Assembly: GCA_025774735.1 (NCBI GenBank)
Contig: JALGZU010000114.1
Location: 1-9,759, forward strand
DNA from: a candidate division LCP-89 bacterium
GTDB lineage: Bacteria; Electryoneota; B3-LCP
Direction: 5' to 3'
Length of the DNA stretch: 9,759 nt
Below the pieces are notes generated by a model, which made no database searches, had not been told where the DNA came from, and saw only the letters and a program-made list of their open reading frames with translations. The translations under genes were made by a program, and so were the position numbers. Positions 1 through 7,445 of the stretch are shown here, piece after piece (positions within the stretch are counted from its first letter, which is position 1; every line of letters begins with the position of its first letter).

Positions 1-1
1 G

Positions 2-145
2 GTGGCTGAACTGGTGAACGGCTACCGGAACGCGGGGATGCATGAAGTGACGTTCGATGCAGTGAATCTGGCTTCGGGGCTTTACCTGTATCGGATACAG
101 GCGGGGAGTTACAGCGATGTGAAGAAGATGGTGCTAATCAAGTAA
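2..145 (+). CDS. C-terminal end of a secreted protein with type IX-like sorting domain (partial, 5' end missing)
   Basis: Only the last 47 codons are inside the window, reading from position 2 to the TAA at 143-145. The translation begins VAELVNGYRNAG and continues with a VTFDA strand, LASGLYLYRIQAG and a final VKKMVLIK. This aligns closely with the last third of the sorting domains at the ends of the two following genes, so the gene very probably encodes an exported or surface-attached protein. In FCB bacteria such C-terminal domains direct cargo through the type IX secretion system and are usually removed on export; they also resemble the FlgD Ig-like fold. The function of the rest of the protein cannot be seen. 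The 3' flank is nearly identical to that of the gene ending at 4196, starting three bases after the stop. Confidence 0.85.
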   Translation: MAELVNGYRNAGMHEVTFDAVNLASGLYLYRIQAGSYSDVKKMVLIK

Positions 146-147
146 AA

Positions 148-222
148 AGACAACAAGGAAGGGCGGGGAAACCCCGCCCCTACATATAACAGGCGGTTCC
201 GAGGTTTCGGGATCGCTTTTTT
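148..222 (+). repeat. Post-gene exact repeat, copy 1 (75 nt)
   Basis: This 75-nt stretch is identical to 4199-4273. It starts two bases after a stop codon here and contains a GC-rich palindrome followed by an intrinsic terminator. The match stops at one base in the T-tract (T223 against C4274). A diverged third version follows the stop codon at 7401. Confidence 0.95.
161..184 (+). repeat. Dispersed palindromic element GGGCG...CGCCCCTACA, copy 1
   Basis: The 8-base arms GGGCGGGG (161-168) and CCCCGCCC (172-179) flank an AAA loop and are followed by CTACA. The same frame, GGGCG-arm-3-nt loop-arm-CGCCCCTACA, recurs at 4212-4235 (identical) and, with a different arm sequence, inside a coding region at 4044-4069. 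This looks like a family of short REP-like palindromes. It lies between the stop codon and the terminator. No mobility gene is visible. Confidence 0.7.
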
Positions 223-223
223 T
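193..223 (+). terminator. Intrinsic terminator of the upstream gene
   Basis: The arms GCGGTTCCGA (193-202) and TCGGGATCGC (207-216) form a 10-bp stem with two G-U pairs around a GGTT loop. Seven Ts (217-223) follow. The same stem recurs after the next two genes, with the loop changed to GATA in the third. Confidence 0.93.
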
Positions 224-263
224 ATTCCTTTGAGCAGGTTCATAGACCTATGACACCGTGAAA

Positions 264-283
264 CACCCGAATGAATTCGGGTG
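264..283. repeat. Perfect 8-bp inverted repeat (CACCCGAA/TTCGGGTG)
   Basis: Arms 264-271 and 276-283 are perfectly complementary around a TGAA loop. There is no T-tract, so it is not an intrinsic terminator. It lies in the non-coding gap between a terminator and a promoter. A short dispersed palindrome like the one at 161 is the simplest reading, but no second copy is in the window. Confidence 0.6.
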
Positions 284-300
284 CCCAACTTTTCAGGGAA

Positions 301-316
301 AGTCTCTAAAGAGACT
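301..316. repeat. Perfect 6-bp inverted repeat (AGTCTC/GAGACT)
   Basis: AGTCTC (301-306) and GAGACT (311-316) flank a TAAA loop. It sits 60 bases upstream of the -35 box of the promoter at 376. It could be a palindromic repeat remnant or a protein-binding site; the sequence does not decide. The rest of the 224-375 gap has no ORF that looks real. Confidence 0.45.
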
Positions 317-334
317 AATGCCTTATTTATTCTT

Positions 335-361
335 ATTGAAAAAAAATTGCGTGGTTTCAAT
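335..361. promoter_or_regulatory. Possible operator: ATTGAAA-N13-TTTCAAT inverted repeat
   Basis: Two 7-base half-sites (335-341 and 355-361) form a perfect inverted repeat separated by 13 bases, ending 14 bases before the -35 box at 376. The half-site spacing would suit a dimeric regulator, and the A/T richness would suit an UP-like element. There is only one instance and it is AT-rich, so chance is a real alternative. Confidence 0.25.
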
Positions 362-375
362 TTTTAACTTGCTTT

Positions 376-404
376 TTGAATATTTTGAGTGTATATTGTA
401 TAAT
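376..404 (+). promoter_or_regulatory. Sigma70-like promoter of the beta-helix/BACON gene
   Basis: The -35 box is TTGAAT (376-381) and the -10 box is a perfect TATAAT (399-404), with a 17-bp spacer. Initiation is expected near 411. This makes an ATG at 414 nearly leaderless and supports the ATG at 444, which has a GGGGAT Shine-Dalgarno-like sequence at 434-439. Confidence 0.75.
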
Positions 405-443
405 GTATAGACAATGGTAAAAACCATTGCTGTGGGGATCATT

Positions 444-3400
444 ATGAAAAGGTATCTTTTTATCGTCATCTCTATCCTGCTGGTGTACGGTACCGGCTAT
501 GCGGAGACGTACGTGCCCGCGGGGCCGGTAAGCGGGACGTGGACGCTGACAGGATCGCCATACCTGGTGGAGGGAGAGATCAGGATCCGACTCGGGACGG
601 TGTTGACCATTGAACCGGGCGTGGAAGTGATCTTTCAGGGACCATTTAAGTTTATCATTAGGGGACAGCTTTGGGCAGTAGGGACGGAGGCGGATTCGAT
701 CACGTTTACAGCTGTGGATGCCAGCATCGGCTGGCATGGATTCAGATTTTATGACCTGTCGGCTCAACCAGATAGTTCGAAGTTGATGCACTGCAAAATC
801 AGTAACGGAAGGTCAGCCAATCAGAATTGGGCAGGAAATGATAAGCACGGAGGGGCGATCTATTGCAGCAATTCAGATAAGCTGTTGATCAGCCACTGTC
901 TGATCTGGAATAACCGGACGGGGGATGTATGGGGGGCGGATGGATGGTCGGGGAATCCAGGCGGACCTGGTGAGAGCGCCACATCAGGGCAAGGAGGAGC
1001 TATTTACTGCATTGCTTCTGAGCTTCAAATTACAAGCAGTGTTTTTCACCACAACAGGACCGGAAATGCTGCGGGAGGAGAAGGTGGTGATGCCTGGAAT
1101 GGATCCGGTATAAGCGGAGGTCAGGGCGGTTTTGGGATATCGGGAGAAGGAGGTGTTATCTACTCAGTTAACTCAACTATTGTGTTTGACAATAATATTC
1201 TCTTTGAAAACAAAACAGGCGAAGCAACCGGAGGGATGGGGGGGCACGGGAGTCATGACTCGGCCACAGGAGCAGATTATGCCGTAGGCGGTCCCGGAGG
1301 TGATGGCGGCTACAGTGAATCGGGATCGAGTGGAGTCATCTGCCTTGTGAATTCAGATCTGCATGGGTTCAATAATGCATTTTTCAACAATACGACCGGG
1401 GGCGCATACGGAGGTAATGGAGGGTTTGGGGGAAGCGCGGATAATTGGCAGTCACCTTTTAGAGAATACGCTGGTAACGGCGGGGATGGTGGTAACAGCA
1501 TAAGTGGGAATGGCGGTTGTATTTATGTTGGACAGAGCACTTTAAATGTCAGCGTCAGCACATTCACGGAAAACGACGTAGGTGTAAGTTTAGCAGGCCA
1601 TGGAGGGCCGCCCGGTTCTGGAACTCATCCTGGCGAATGGGGTCTGGCCGGTAGACCAACTTCAGGAACCGGCATAATACACACACCTGCTGAAAATCAG
1701 ACTGTTATATCGAATTCAATCGTGTGGGAGGGAGCAGCAGATCCAATCGACGGACCAGCCGAGGTTACTTACAGCTGTGTTTATAATGGTTTTCCAGGAA
1801 TCGGAAATATAAGCAATGATCCTATTTTCACCAGTCTACCATTTTGGGGATATTTTCTCGCTCAGACGGCTGCCGGGCAGGCAATTCAATCGCCATGCGT
1901 TGATGCTGGCTGTCCAGATTCATTGCTTATTTCAGGAACCACCCGTACAGATGCTTTTCCGGATATAAGAGTAATGGATATGGGATTTCACCATACTGCC
2001 TTTGATACCATTCCCTACTTAATTGTATCTCCTGACTCACTTGATTTTGTTGCCGGATTCGGGGGATCAAATCCTGACAGCCAAATGTTCATTATCAAAA
2101 ACAACTATGCCGGTTCCTTTTACTACAATATAACTGAAAATGCAACCTGGCTATCGTGTAACCCTATGAACGGAGGGCCTGTGCCACCGCATGATTCCGT
2201 GACCGTTTCTGTCGACATATCGGATCTGCAACCCGGTACATACCCAGAATATATAAATGTGACGGCGCCGAATGCAATCAACAGCCCTGACAGTATTCTC
2301 GTCACCTTACAAGTGACTGAACCTGTTTTATCAATAAGCACTGACAACCTGGTTTTTAACGCAGTACCGGGAGAAAATCCTCCAAATCAGACATTTGAAA
2401 TCATGAATACCGCGATGGGAACTTTTGACTATGAAATATCAGAAAATATTTCCTGGCTGTCCGTCACTCCGGAAAACGGAGGCCCAATTCCGCCTACGGA
2501 TACTGTAACGGTTTCAATTGACGTTTCATCCTTGCCCATCGGAACATACGAAGGCGACATCATCGTGGAGGCGTCTCTCGCAGCCGGCAGTCCTCAGACC
2601 ATCCATGTCATACTGAATGTCGACCAGTTTCTATTCGGCCCGGTGAGTGGTACTCTAACGACCGGCACGTACAGGGTCATCGAAGATATAACCGTTGCCA
2701 GCGGAGATACGCTTATCATTGAGCCAGGGACGACTCTACTTTTCGTAGGACCTCAGAAACTGTTAGTTGAAGGATATTTAGAGGCTATTGGGACTGAATC
2801 CGATAGCATCAGGTTCTTAGCTTGTACTGCGCGCTGGGCGGGCATCGAATTTAACTACACCGGATATGACGAGGCCATATTGGATTATTGTTACATAAGT
2901 GACAGCGATTCGGGTGCGATACAAATTTACAGTTACAATTTATCACTAAACCACTGTACAATACGTGACAATTCCAGTATTGATCATGGAGGCGGGATTT
3001 GTTGTTATTCCGCCGACCTGACCATCCAGGATTGTTTTATCTACAGTAATTATTCCGATGGTGAGGGTGGTGGTGTTTATTGCAATGGTAACAACCTGGA
3101 TATTACCAATAGTACGATTTCCAGTAACGCCTCCCCTTCTCATGGCGGAATTAGTGCATATTACTGTTCAGGTTCAATTGAGAATTGCACTGTGAACAGC
3201 AATTCAGGGGAGGACTGCGGTGGTATTTCATTCCAATTCTCCGATTTTCTGCTAACCAATTGTTCTATCGAGGGAAATGCAGCATACAACCGGAATGATG
3301 CAGGAGGATTATTAGTAGAATATTCAACAGTAACAATTGAGAATTGCAGCATTCATGACAATTATGGTAGTGGTATAATATATGATGATTCAGATGTAAC

Positions 3401-4196
3401 AATCTTTCATAGTTTCTTCACCGATAATAATCCAGGTGCCGGTATCAGGGGATTCTCTTCAACTATTTTTATTGAAAACAGCGATATCGTCGGTAACTAC
3501 TATCCAAACACGCTCTATGGCAGTGGAATCATGTCATATAATGATGACATCAGTTTAATTAACTCTATCATCAGTTACAATTTGTGGCACGGAGTAAAAA
3601 TAGATTCTCCATCCGAAGTTGAAATAGCTTATTGTAATTTCTATGACAATGATAATGGTAATTTTATAGGCGATTTACCACCTGAATTGGGTGTCCTTGC
3701 CATGACAAACCTCAACGGCGATTCCTGTGATATTTTCTATAACATCTTCGAAGATCCAATGTTCATCAGCCTTTGGGAAGATGATTTTCACCTGATGGCG
3801 GGGTCGCCTTGCATCGATGCAGGGGATCCGGAGAGCCTGTTGGACCCGGACAGCACGATTGCGGATATAGGGGCGTTCTATTACGATCAGTCGGGGGCGG
3901 GGATCGGCAAGGAAAGCGAACGGATTATCCCCGAAATGTACTCCCTGCATCCCCCCTACCCCAATCCGTTCAACCCGGTCACGACGATCAGGTTCGGGCT
4001 GCCGGTGGGATCGTGGGTGAGGTTGGAGGTGTTCGATATCTGCGGGCGACTCACCGAGTCGCCCCTACAGGGCTTCAGGGAAGCGGGGTATCACGAAGTG
4101 ACGTTCGATGCGTCGCATCTGGCATCGGGGATCTATTTCTACCGGATACAGGCAGGGGATTTCACGGATGTGAAGAAGATGGTGCTGGTGAAGTAG
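444..4196 (+). CDS. Large secreted protein: two parallel beta-helix regions, two BACON-like domains, C-terminal sorting domain
   Basis: A 1250-residue exported protein, probably surface-attached or released. The start at 444 is chosen because it begins a clean signal peptide (MKRYLFIVISILL..., likely cut after A20 in GYA-ET) with an SD 5 bases upstream. The ORF is also open from an ATG at 414. Residues 21-520 form a right-handed beta-helix region starting GPVSGTWT and LTIEPGVEVIFQG, with glycine-rich loops at about 150-410 and an end cap (SPCVDAG). Residues 524-625 and 626-728 are two tandem BACON-like Ig domains (WLS..P..GGP.PP.D.VTVS.D, then GTY). Residues 729-1145 repeat the helix lead-in (GPVSGT, LIIEPGTTLLFVG), then PbH1-type coils and the cap SPCIDAGDP. 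Residues 1165-1250 are the sorting domain (YPNPFNP to KKMVLVK). BACON domains often bind carbohydrate or mucin, and beta-helices are typical of adhesins and polysaccharide-active proteins. No catalytic residues are identified, so the role is unknown. Confidence 0.88.
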   Translation: MKRYLFIVISILLVYGTGYAETYVPAGPVSGTWTLTGSPYLVEGEIRIRLGTVLTIEPGVEVIFQGPFKFIIRGQLWAVGTEADSITFTAVDASIGWHGFRFYDLSAQPDSSKLMHCKISNGRSANQNWAGNDKHGGAIYCSNSDKLLISHCLIWNNRTGDVWGADGWSGNPGGPGESATSGQGGAIYCIASELQITSSVFHHNRTGNAAGGEGGDAWNGSGISGGQGGFGISGEGGVIYSVNSTIVFDNNILFENKTGEATGGMGGHGSHDSATGADYAVGGPGGDGGYSESGSSGVICLVNSDLHGFNNAFFNNTTGGAYGGNGGFGGSADNWQSPFREYAGNGGDGGNSISGNGGCIYVGQSTLNVSVSTFTENDVGVSLAGHGGPPGSGTHPGEWGLAGRPTSGTGIIHTPAENQTVISNSIVWEGAADPIDGPAEVTYSCVYNGFPGIGNISNDPIFTSLPFWGYFLAQTAAGQAIQSPCVDAGCPDSLLISGTTRTDAFPDIRVMDMGFHHTAFDTIPYLIVSPDSLDFVAGFGGSNPDSQMFIIKNNYAGSFYYNITENATWLSCNPMNGGPVPPHDSVTVSVDISDLQPGTYPEYINVTAPNAINSPDSILVTLQVTEPVLSISTDNLVFNAVPGENPPNQTFEIMNTAMGTFDYEISENISWLSVTPENGGPIPPTDTVTVSIDVSSLPIGTYEGDIIVEASLAAGSPQTIHVILNVDQFLFGPVSGTLTTGTYRVIEDITVASGDTLIIEPGTTLLFVGPQKLLVEGYLEAIGTESDSIRFLACTARWAGIEFNYTGYDEAILDYCYISDSDSGAIQIYSYNLSLNHCTIRDNSSIDHGGGICCYSADLTIQDCFIYSNYSDGEGGGVYCNGNNLDITNSTISSNASPSHGGISAYYCSGSIENCTVNSNSGEDCGGISFQFSDFLLTNCSIEGNAAYNRNDAGGLLVEYSTVTIENCSIHDNYGSGIIYDDSDVTIFHSFFTDNNPGAGIRGFSSTIFIENSDIVGNYYPNTLYGSGIMSYNDDISLINSIISYNLWHGVKIDSPSEVEIAYCNFYDNDNGNFIGDLPPELGVLAMTNLNGDSCDIFYNIFEDPMFISLWEDDFHLMAGSPCIDAGDPESLLDPDSTIADIGAFYYDQSGAGIGKESERIIPEMYSLHPPYPNPFNPVTTIRFGLPVGSWVRLEVFDICGRLTESPLQGFREAGYHEVTFDASHLASGIYFYRIQAGDFTDVKKMVLVK
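924..1530 (+). repeat. Glycine-rich loop repeats in the first beta-helix (coding)
   Basis: Successive helix coils of the 1250-residue protein share a roughly 60-residue pattern. A strand pair ends NxTGxA, then comes a loop of GGxGGxG clusters with a variable centre, then SGxGG(A/V/C)IY or close variants starts the next coil. At least four cycles are visible (after HHNRTGNA, FENKTGEA, FNNTTGGA, and the earlier WNNRTGDV). The pattern is clear in protein and diverged in DNA, so the duplications are old. Confidence 0.75.
4044..4069 (+). repeat. Palindromic element inside the sorting-domain coding sequence
   Basis: GGGCGACTC (4044-4052) and GAGTCGCCC (4056-4064) form a perfect 9-bp stem around ACC, followed by CTACA. 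The GGGCG...CGCCCCTACA frame matches the element at 161-184 and 4212-4235. In this reading frame it encodes GRLTESPLQ, where the metallopeptidase sorting domain has GRQVAELVN, so the element sits in place of the usual strand without breaking the frame. Confidence 0.7.
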
Positions 4197-4211
4197 ACAG
4201 ACAACAAGGAA

Positions 4212-4235
4212 GGGCGGGGAAACCCCGCCCCTACA
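4212..4235 (+). repeat. Dispersed palindromic element GGGCG...CGCCCCTACA, copy 2
   Basis: Same sequence as 161-184: arms GGGCGGGG and CCCCGCCC around AAA, then CTACA. It lies between the stop codon at 4196 and the terminator stem at 4244. Confidence 0.7.
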
Positions 4236-4243
4236 TATAACAG

Positions 4244-4273
4244 GCGGTTCCGAGGTTTCGGGATCGCTTTTTT
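4244..4273 (+). terminator. Intrinsic terminator of the beta-helix/BACON gene
   Basis: Arms GCGGTTCCGA (4244-4253) and TCGGGATCGC (4258-4267) with a GGTT loop, followed by six Ts. It ends 21 bases before the -35 box of the next promoter, so the two transcription units are tightly packed but separate. Confidence 0.93.
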
Positions 4274-4294
4274 CATTTTTTTGGGGTTTGCGGG

Positions 4295-4323
4295 TTGACA
4301 AAAGGGATTTTTTTGCGTATAAT
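4295..4323 (+). promoter_or_regulatory. Consensus sigma70 promoter of the metallopeptidase gene
   Basis: Perfect TTGACA (4295-4300) and perfect TATAAT (4318-4323), spacer 17 bp. Initiation is expected near 4330, giving a 5' leader of only about 20-27 nt. The promoter overlaps the upstream part of the long ORF, which rules out an ATG at 4288 and makes one at 4327 unlikely. Such an exact consensus suggests strong constitutive transcription. Confidence 0.9.
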
Positions 4324-4350
4324 ATTATGATACTTTTGATAAATGAGGAG

Positions 4351-7300
4351 ATGACGTTGAGGTTTCAAGGATTCTCACTGGTGATACTCGCAGGGCTGTT
4401 CATGGTTCTGCCGATGACGACGGGCGCTTTCGACCGTTCAGATAATCCCCTTTATGACACAACCGGCGACCTGTCGCTTATGGAAAACCCGAGGGAGCTG
4501 CGGTTTGAGCAGGCGGGCGTCTATATCGCTCCGGAAGCCGCTTCATGGACGGGAAAACGCAGCCGCGGCCCCGAATTCAGTTTCAGCGCGGCGGGCGAGC
4601 CGATCAGCTTGAGTGCGATTCCGGGCGTTGTCACGGGATTTATGCGCGATGACAACGGGGCAGTCACTGCCGTGATATCATTTGCGGATACTCGAAAAGT
4701 GCAGTGGCCGGGGCTCGAACGAGCTGAATTCACGCGACTGAACGCTCAGCTACTGGGTGACGTCTGGCATGTCACGCTTCAGCAGATGCAGGACGGGATT
4801 CCGGTCTACGGTTCGCGGCTGGACGCCAAGGTCACCAGGGACGGTTCCCTGGTTGCGATATCGGCCCGGTTGTTTCCGGCGGAACGCGTGGCAGCGGGCT
4901 TCGGCCTTCCGGCGAATATTGCGATGAAGTCATTGACGATCAATTCATCGACAAAACTCGATTACAGCAGCAAGGTTTACTATCCGGTCCAAGTTGAAGA
5001 GGAGATTCACCTGATTCCGGCCTGGCAACTGCGGGTCACCACAGACCAAGCCGACTTGCGGCCCGCGGGGATCGTGGATGCCCGGAGTGGTGCGGTTTTG
5101 TTGCGATACAACGACGTCGCTTTCGAAGAGATTTACGGCAACGTGACCGGGCTGGTGCTGCCGATGTATTGGAACGATGAGCCGCAGGCGTGGGTGCAGC
5201 GATTTCAGCGGGTCGACGTGACCGGCCAGGGGTTCGTGCATACGGATACGAACGGTGACTATTCGATGACGCTGGCTCCGAATCTTTACCCTATTCAGGG
5301 GTGGTTGGAAGGACTGTGGGTCGACGTCAATTACGAGGATGGTCCCGACGCAACCTACCTCGGCACCGCCAGCACCACGAGTCCGACGGACTGGTTATGG
5401 GATTACGAGCTGGCCCGCCAGGACGAAGCAAACATGTACTACCACGTGACGCTGGTGCACGATTACTTCAAGACATTGCAGCCCGATTTCACGGCGATGG
5501 ACTTTCCGCTGCCGGCGACGGTGGCCTACGGGACGAATTACGAGAACGCCTTCTGGAACGGCTACGGCATTTATTTCGGTACCGGCGCGGGCACCTTCCG
5601 CAATTTCGCCCTCTTCTGCGACGTGATTTATCACGAGTACGTTCATGGTGTCACCGACATGATTTACCCGCCGGGGATGTTACCCTATACCGGTCAACCG
5701 GGGGCCATGAACGAAGCCTGGTCGGATTACTTCGCCTGTACGATCACGGATGAATCGCAGATGGGCGAAGGCGGGCTCTACACCAACGGCCAGGTGATGC
5801 GCGACCTGAACAACAACCTGGTCTACCCGGCTCACTGGGCAGGGGAGGTGCACGCCGACGGGCGCATCATCGGGGGGGCATTCTGGGATCTGCGCGAGGC
5901 GGTGGGCGCTGCAATCGCCGATTCGCTATTGCATTACGCCAAGTATTCCTTAGCTGAGCAGTGGGAAGATTACTTCCTGGACGTTTTGATCCTGGACGAT
6001 GACGATGCGGACCTGTCCAACGGCGGGCCGCACCATCCCGAGATCTACGAATCGTTCGGGATACACGGGATCGGGCCAGGGGTGGAACCGGATCTGGAGA
6101 TCGCCCTGTCTGCCATCGTGGAAGACGGGACGAACGGATCGTCGGGCAACGGCAACGGATTTTTCGAACCGGAGGAGATCCTGTCGATGAGTTTTTCGGT
6201 GTCGGACCTGAGGTGGCTCTACCCACCTGCGGCGGAGGACGTCACGGTATCGGTGAGTTCGGACAACCCGGACCTGTCGTTCGAGCCGACCAATTTCCTG
6301 CTGGGCTCCATCCCGGCGGGGATGATGGTTGAGGCACCGGAGAACCTGCTGATCACGGTTTCCCCCGAAGCGGACCTGGCCTTCGCTCAGATCATCTTCG
6401 AGATCAGCGCCAACGGGGGCGCGTACCAAGTCACCGATTCCCTGGAGATCGTGGTCGGCCACCCCACCCTGCTCCTCGTGGACGATGACGGGGGCGACCA
6501 TTACCAGCAATTTTTCGACGCATCGCTGCGTATCTCAGACCAGATTTACTCGGATTATGACGTTTCCGACAGCGGTGCGATAAGCCTGGATCTGCTGATG
6601 GAGTTCGAAGTTGCGGTCTGGTTGACAGGCGACGAAAGCAGCAATACGCTAACAGCGGAAGACCAGAACAACCTGGCGCAATACCTGGAGAGTGGCCGGA
6701 GCCTGTTCATCACGGGTCAGGACCTGGTGGAAGACATCGGTTCGACGGCGTTCTTTACGGATTACTTAGGAGTTTCGCCGGTGGCCGGCCAGGTGAGCGG
6801 GTACTTTTCGCTGGAGGGGGTCGAAGGCGATCCCGTCAGCGGCGGCCAGTGGGTGATGATCCTGGGCGCCGAGGCGGGCAACAACCAGACATCCCCGGGC
6901 GCCATCGCGGCTTTGCCGGGCGCCGAGGAGATTTTCTACTACACGTACGATCCCCAGTTCAGAGCGGGCGGTGTGCGTTACGACTCCGGAAACTTCAAGA
7001 CGGTGACGTTCTCGTTCGGGGCAGAAGCGATATCCGGGCTGGCGGAATCGACGCCGCTGGAGGACATTCTCGGATCGATCCTGGCGTGGTTCGAACTGAC
7101 GACGGACGTGAAGAAGGATGTGCCGGAGGTGATCGTGGATTCGTTCCGGTTAGGTACCCCCTTCCCCAATCCGTTCAACCCTGTAACGACGATCAACTAC
7201 CAGCTGCCCAAATCGAGCATGGTTACGCTAAGCGTTTACGATGTCTCGGGGCGGCAGGTAGCCGAGCTGGTGAATGGCTGGCGGGATGCGGGAGCGCACA

Positions 7301-7401
7301 ACGTAACTTTCGACGCCTCAACTCTGGCGTCGGGGCTGTACTTCTACCGGATTGAAGCGGGGGGATTCACAGATGTGAAGAAGATGGTGCTGGTGAAGTG
7401 A
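4351..7401 (+). CDS. Secreted gluzincin metallopeptidase (M4/M36-like) with C-terminal sorting domain
   Basis: A 1016-residue exported zinc peptidase. Residues 1-26 are a signal peptide (FSLVILAGLFMVLP, likely cut after TTGA). Residues about 100-190 resemble the FTP propeptide (WHVTLQQMQDGIPVYGSRLDA) and 190-265 a PepSY-like part (PAWQLRV...GIVDARSGAVLLRYN). A carboxypeptidase-regulatory-like insert covers about 265-350. The catalytic domain has H428-E429-Y-V-H432 as zinc ligands and base, and E455 in MNEAWSDY as third ligand. DDDDADLSNGGPHH with FGIHGIG near 560-590 resembles the end of related FCB peptidases. A CARDB/Ig-like region precedes a GATase-like domain (LLLVDDDGGDHY, about 706-900), and residues 931-1016 are the sorting domain (PFPNPFNP to KKMVLVK). 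GAGGAG at 4345-4350 touches the ATG at 4351, so a TTG at 4357, with 6-nt spacing, is an equally good start. M4 and M36 cannot be told apart here. It likely digests extracellular protein. Confidence 0.9.
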   Translation: MTLRFQGFSLVILAGLFMVLPMTTGAFDRSDNPLYDTTGDLSLMENPRELRFEQAGVYIAPEAASWTGKRSRGPEFSFSAAGEPISLSAIPGVVTGFMRDDNGAVTAVISFADTRKVQWPGLERAEFTRLNAQLLGDVWHVTLQQMQDGIPVYGSRLDAKVTRDGSLVAISARLFPAERVAAGFGLPANIAMKSLTINSSTKLDYSSKVYYPVQVEEEIHLIPAWQLRVTTDQADLRPAGIVDARSGAVLLRYNDVAFEEIYGNVTGLVLPMYWNDEPQAWVQRFQRVDVTGQGFVHTDTNGDYSMTLAPNLYPIQGWLEGLWVDVNYEDGPDATYLGTASTTSPTDWLWDYELARQDEANMYYHVTLVHDYFKTLQPDFTAMDFPLPATVAYGTNYENAFWNGYGIYFGTGAGTFRNFALFCDVIYHEYVHGVTDMIYPPGMLPYTGQPGAMNEAWSDYFACTITDESQMGEGGLYTNGQVMRDLNNNLVYPAHWAGEVHADGRIIGGAFWDLREAVGAAIADSLLHYAKYSLAEQWEDYFLDVLILDDDDADLSNGGPHHPEIYESFGIHGIGPGVEPDLEIALSAIVEDGTNGSSGNGNGFFEPEEILSMSFSVSDLRWLYPPAAEDVTVSVSSDNPDLSFEPTNFLLGSIPAGMMVEAPENLLITVSPEADLAFAQIIFEISANGGAYQVTDSLEIVVGHPTLLLVDDDGGDHYQQFFDASLRISDQIYSDYDVSDSGAISLDLLMEFEVAVWLTGDESSNTLTAEDQNNLAQYLESGRSLFITGQDLVEDIGSTAFFTDYLGVSPVAGQVSGYFSLEGVEGDPVSGGQWVMILGAEAGNNQTSPGAIAALPGAEEIFYYTYDPQFRAGGVRYDSGNFKTVTFSFGAEAISGLAESTPLEDILGSILAWFELTTDVKKDVPEVIVDSFRLGTPFPNPFNPVTTINYQLPKSSMVTLSVYDVSGRQVAELVNGWRDAGAHNVTFDASTLASGLYFYRIEAGGFTDVKKMVLVK

Positions 7402-7403
7402 AA

Positions 7404-7428
7404 GGCGGGGGAAGCACCCCCACCCTAC
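7404..7428 (+). repeat. Diverged copy of the GC-rich post-gene palindrome
   Basis: GGCGGGGG (7404-7411), an AAGCA loop and CCCCCACCC followed by TACG resemble GGGCGGGG-AAA-CCCCGCCCCTACA after the two earlier genes, in the same position between stop codon and terminator. One mismatch interrupts the stem. It is probably a decayed member of the same family. Confidence 0.5.
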
Positions 7429-7445
7429 GTAAAAAATAATTAAAG

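Larger units (their letters stand above)
4199..4273 (+). repeat. Post-gene exact repeat, copy 2 (75 nt)
   Basis: Identical to 148-222. It begins two bases after the TAG at 4194-4196 and covers the palindromic element and the terminator. The adjoining coding ends are also close at DNA level (GATGTGAAGAAGATGGTGCT is shared), so the similarity continues upstream of the stop with substitutions. Confidence 0.95.

Noticed and set aside
414..443. ATG at 414 as the start of the beta-helix/BACON gene
   Set aside because: It lies only about three bases after the expected transcription start and adds ten residues (MVKTIAVGII) before a standard signal peptide. The ATG at 444 has an SD.
357..791. Minus-strand open frame over the promoter and start of the 1250-residue protein gene
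   Set aside because: The protein is low-complexity with no recognisable motif, and it overlaps a well-supported promoter and signal peptide.
4288..4350. Upstream ATGs at 4288 and 4327 as starts of the metallopeptidase
   Set aside because: The region contains a perfect TTGACA/TATAAT promoter with expected initiation near 4330, so these codons would not be in the mRNA.
5950..6510. Long open frames on the minus strand opposite the metallopeptidase (also 4945-5241 and 5867-6226)
   Set aside because: They are shadows of a GC-rich gene whose plus-strand frame has clear domains and motifs. They have no SD, signal or recognisable domain.
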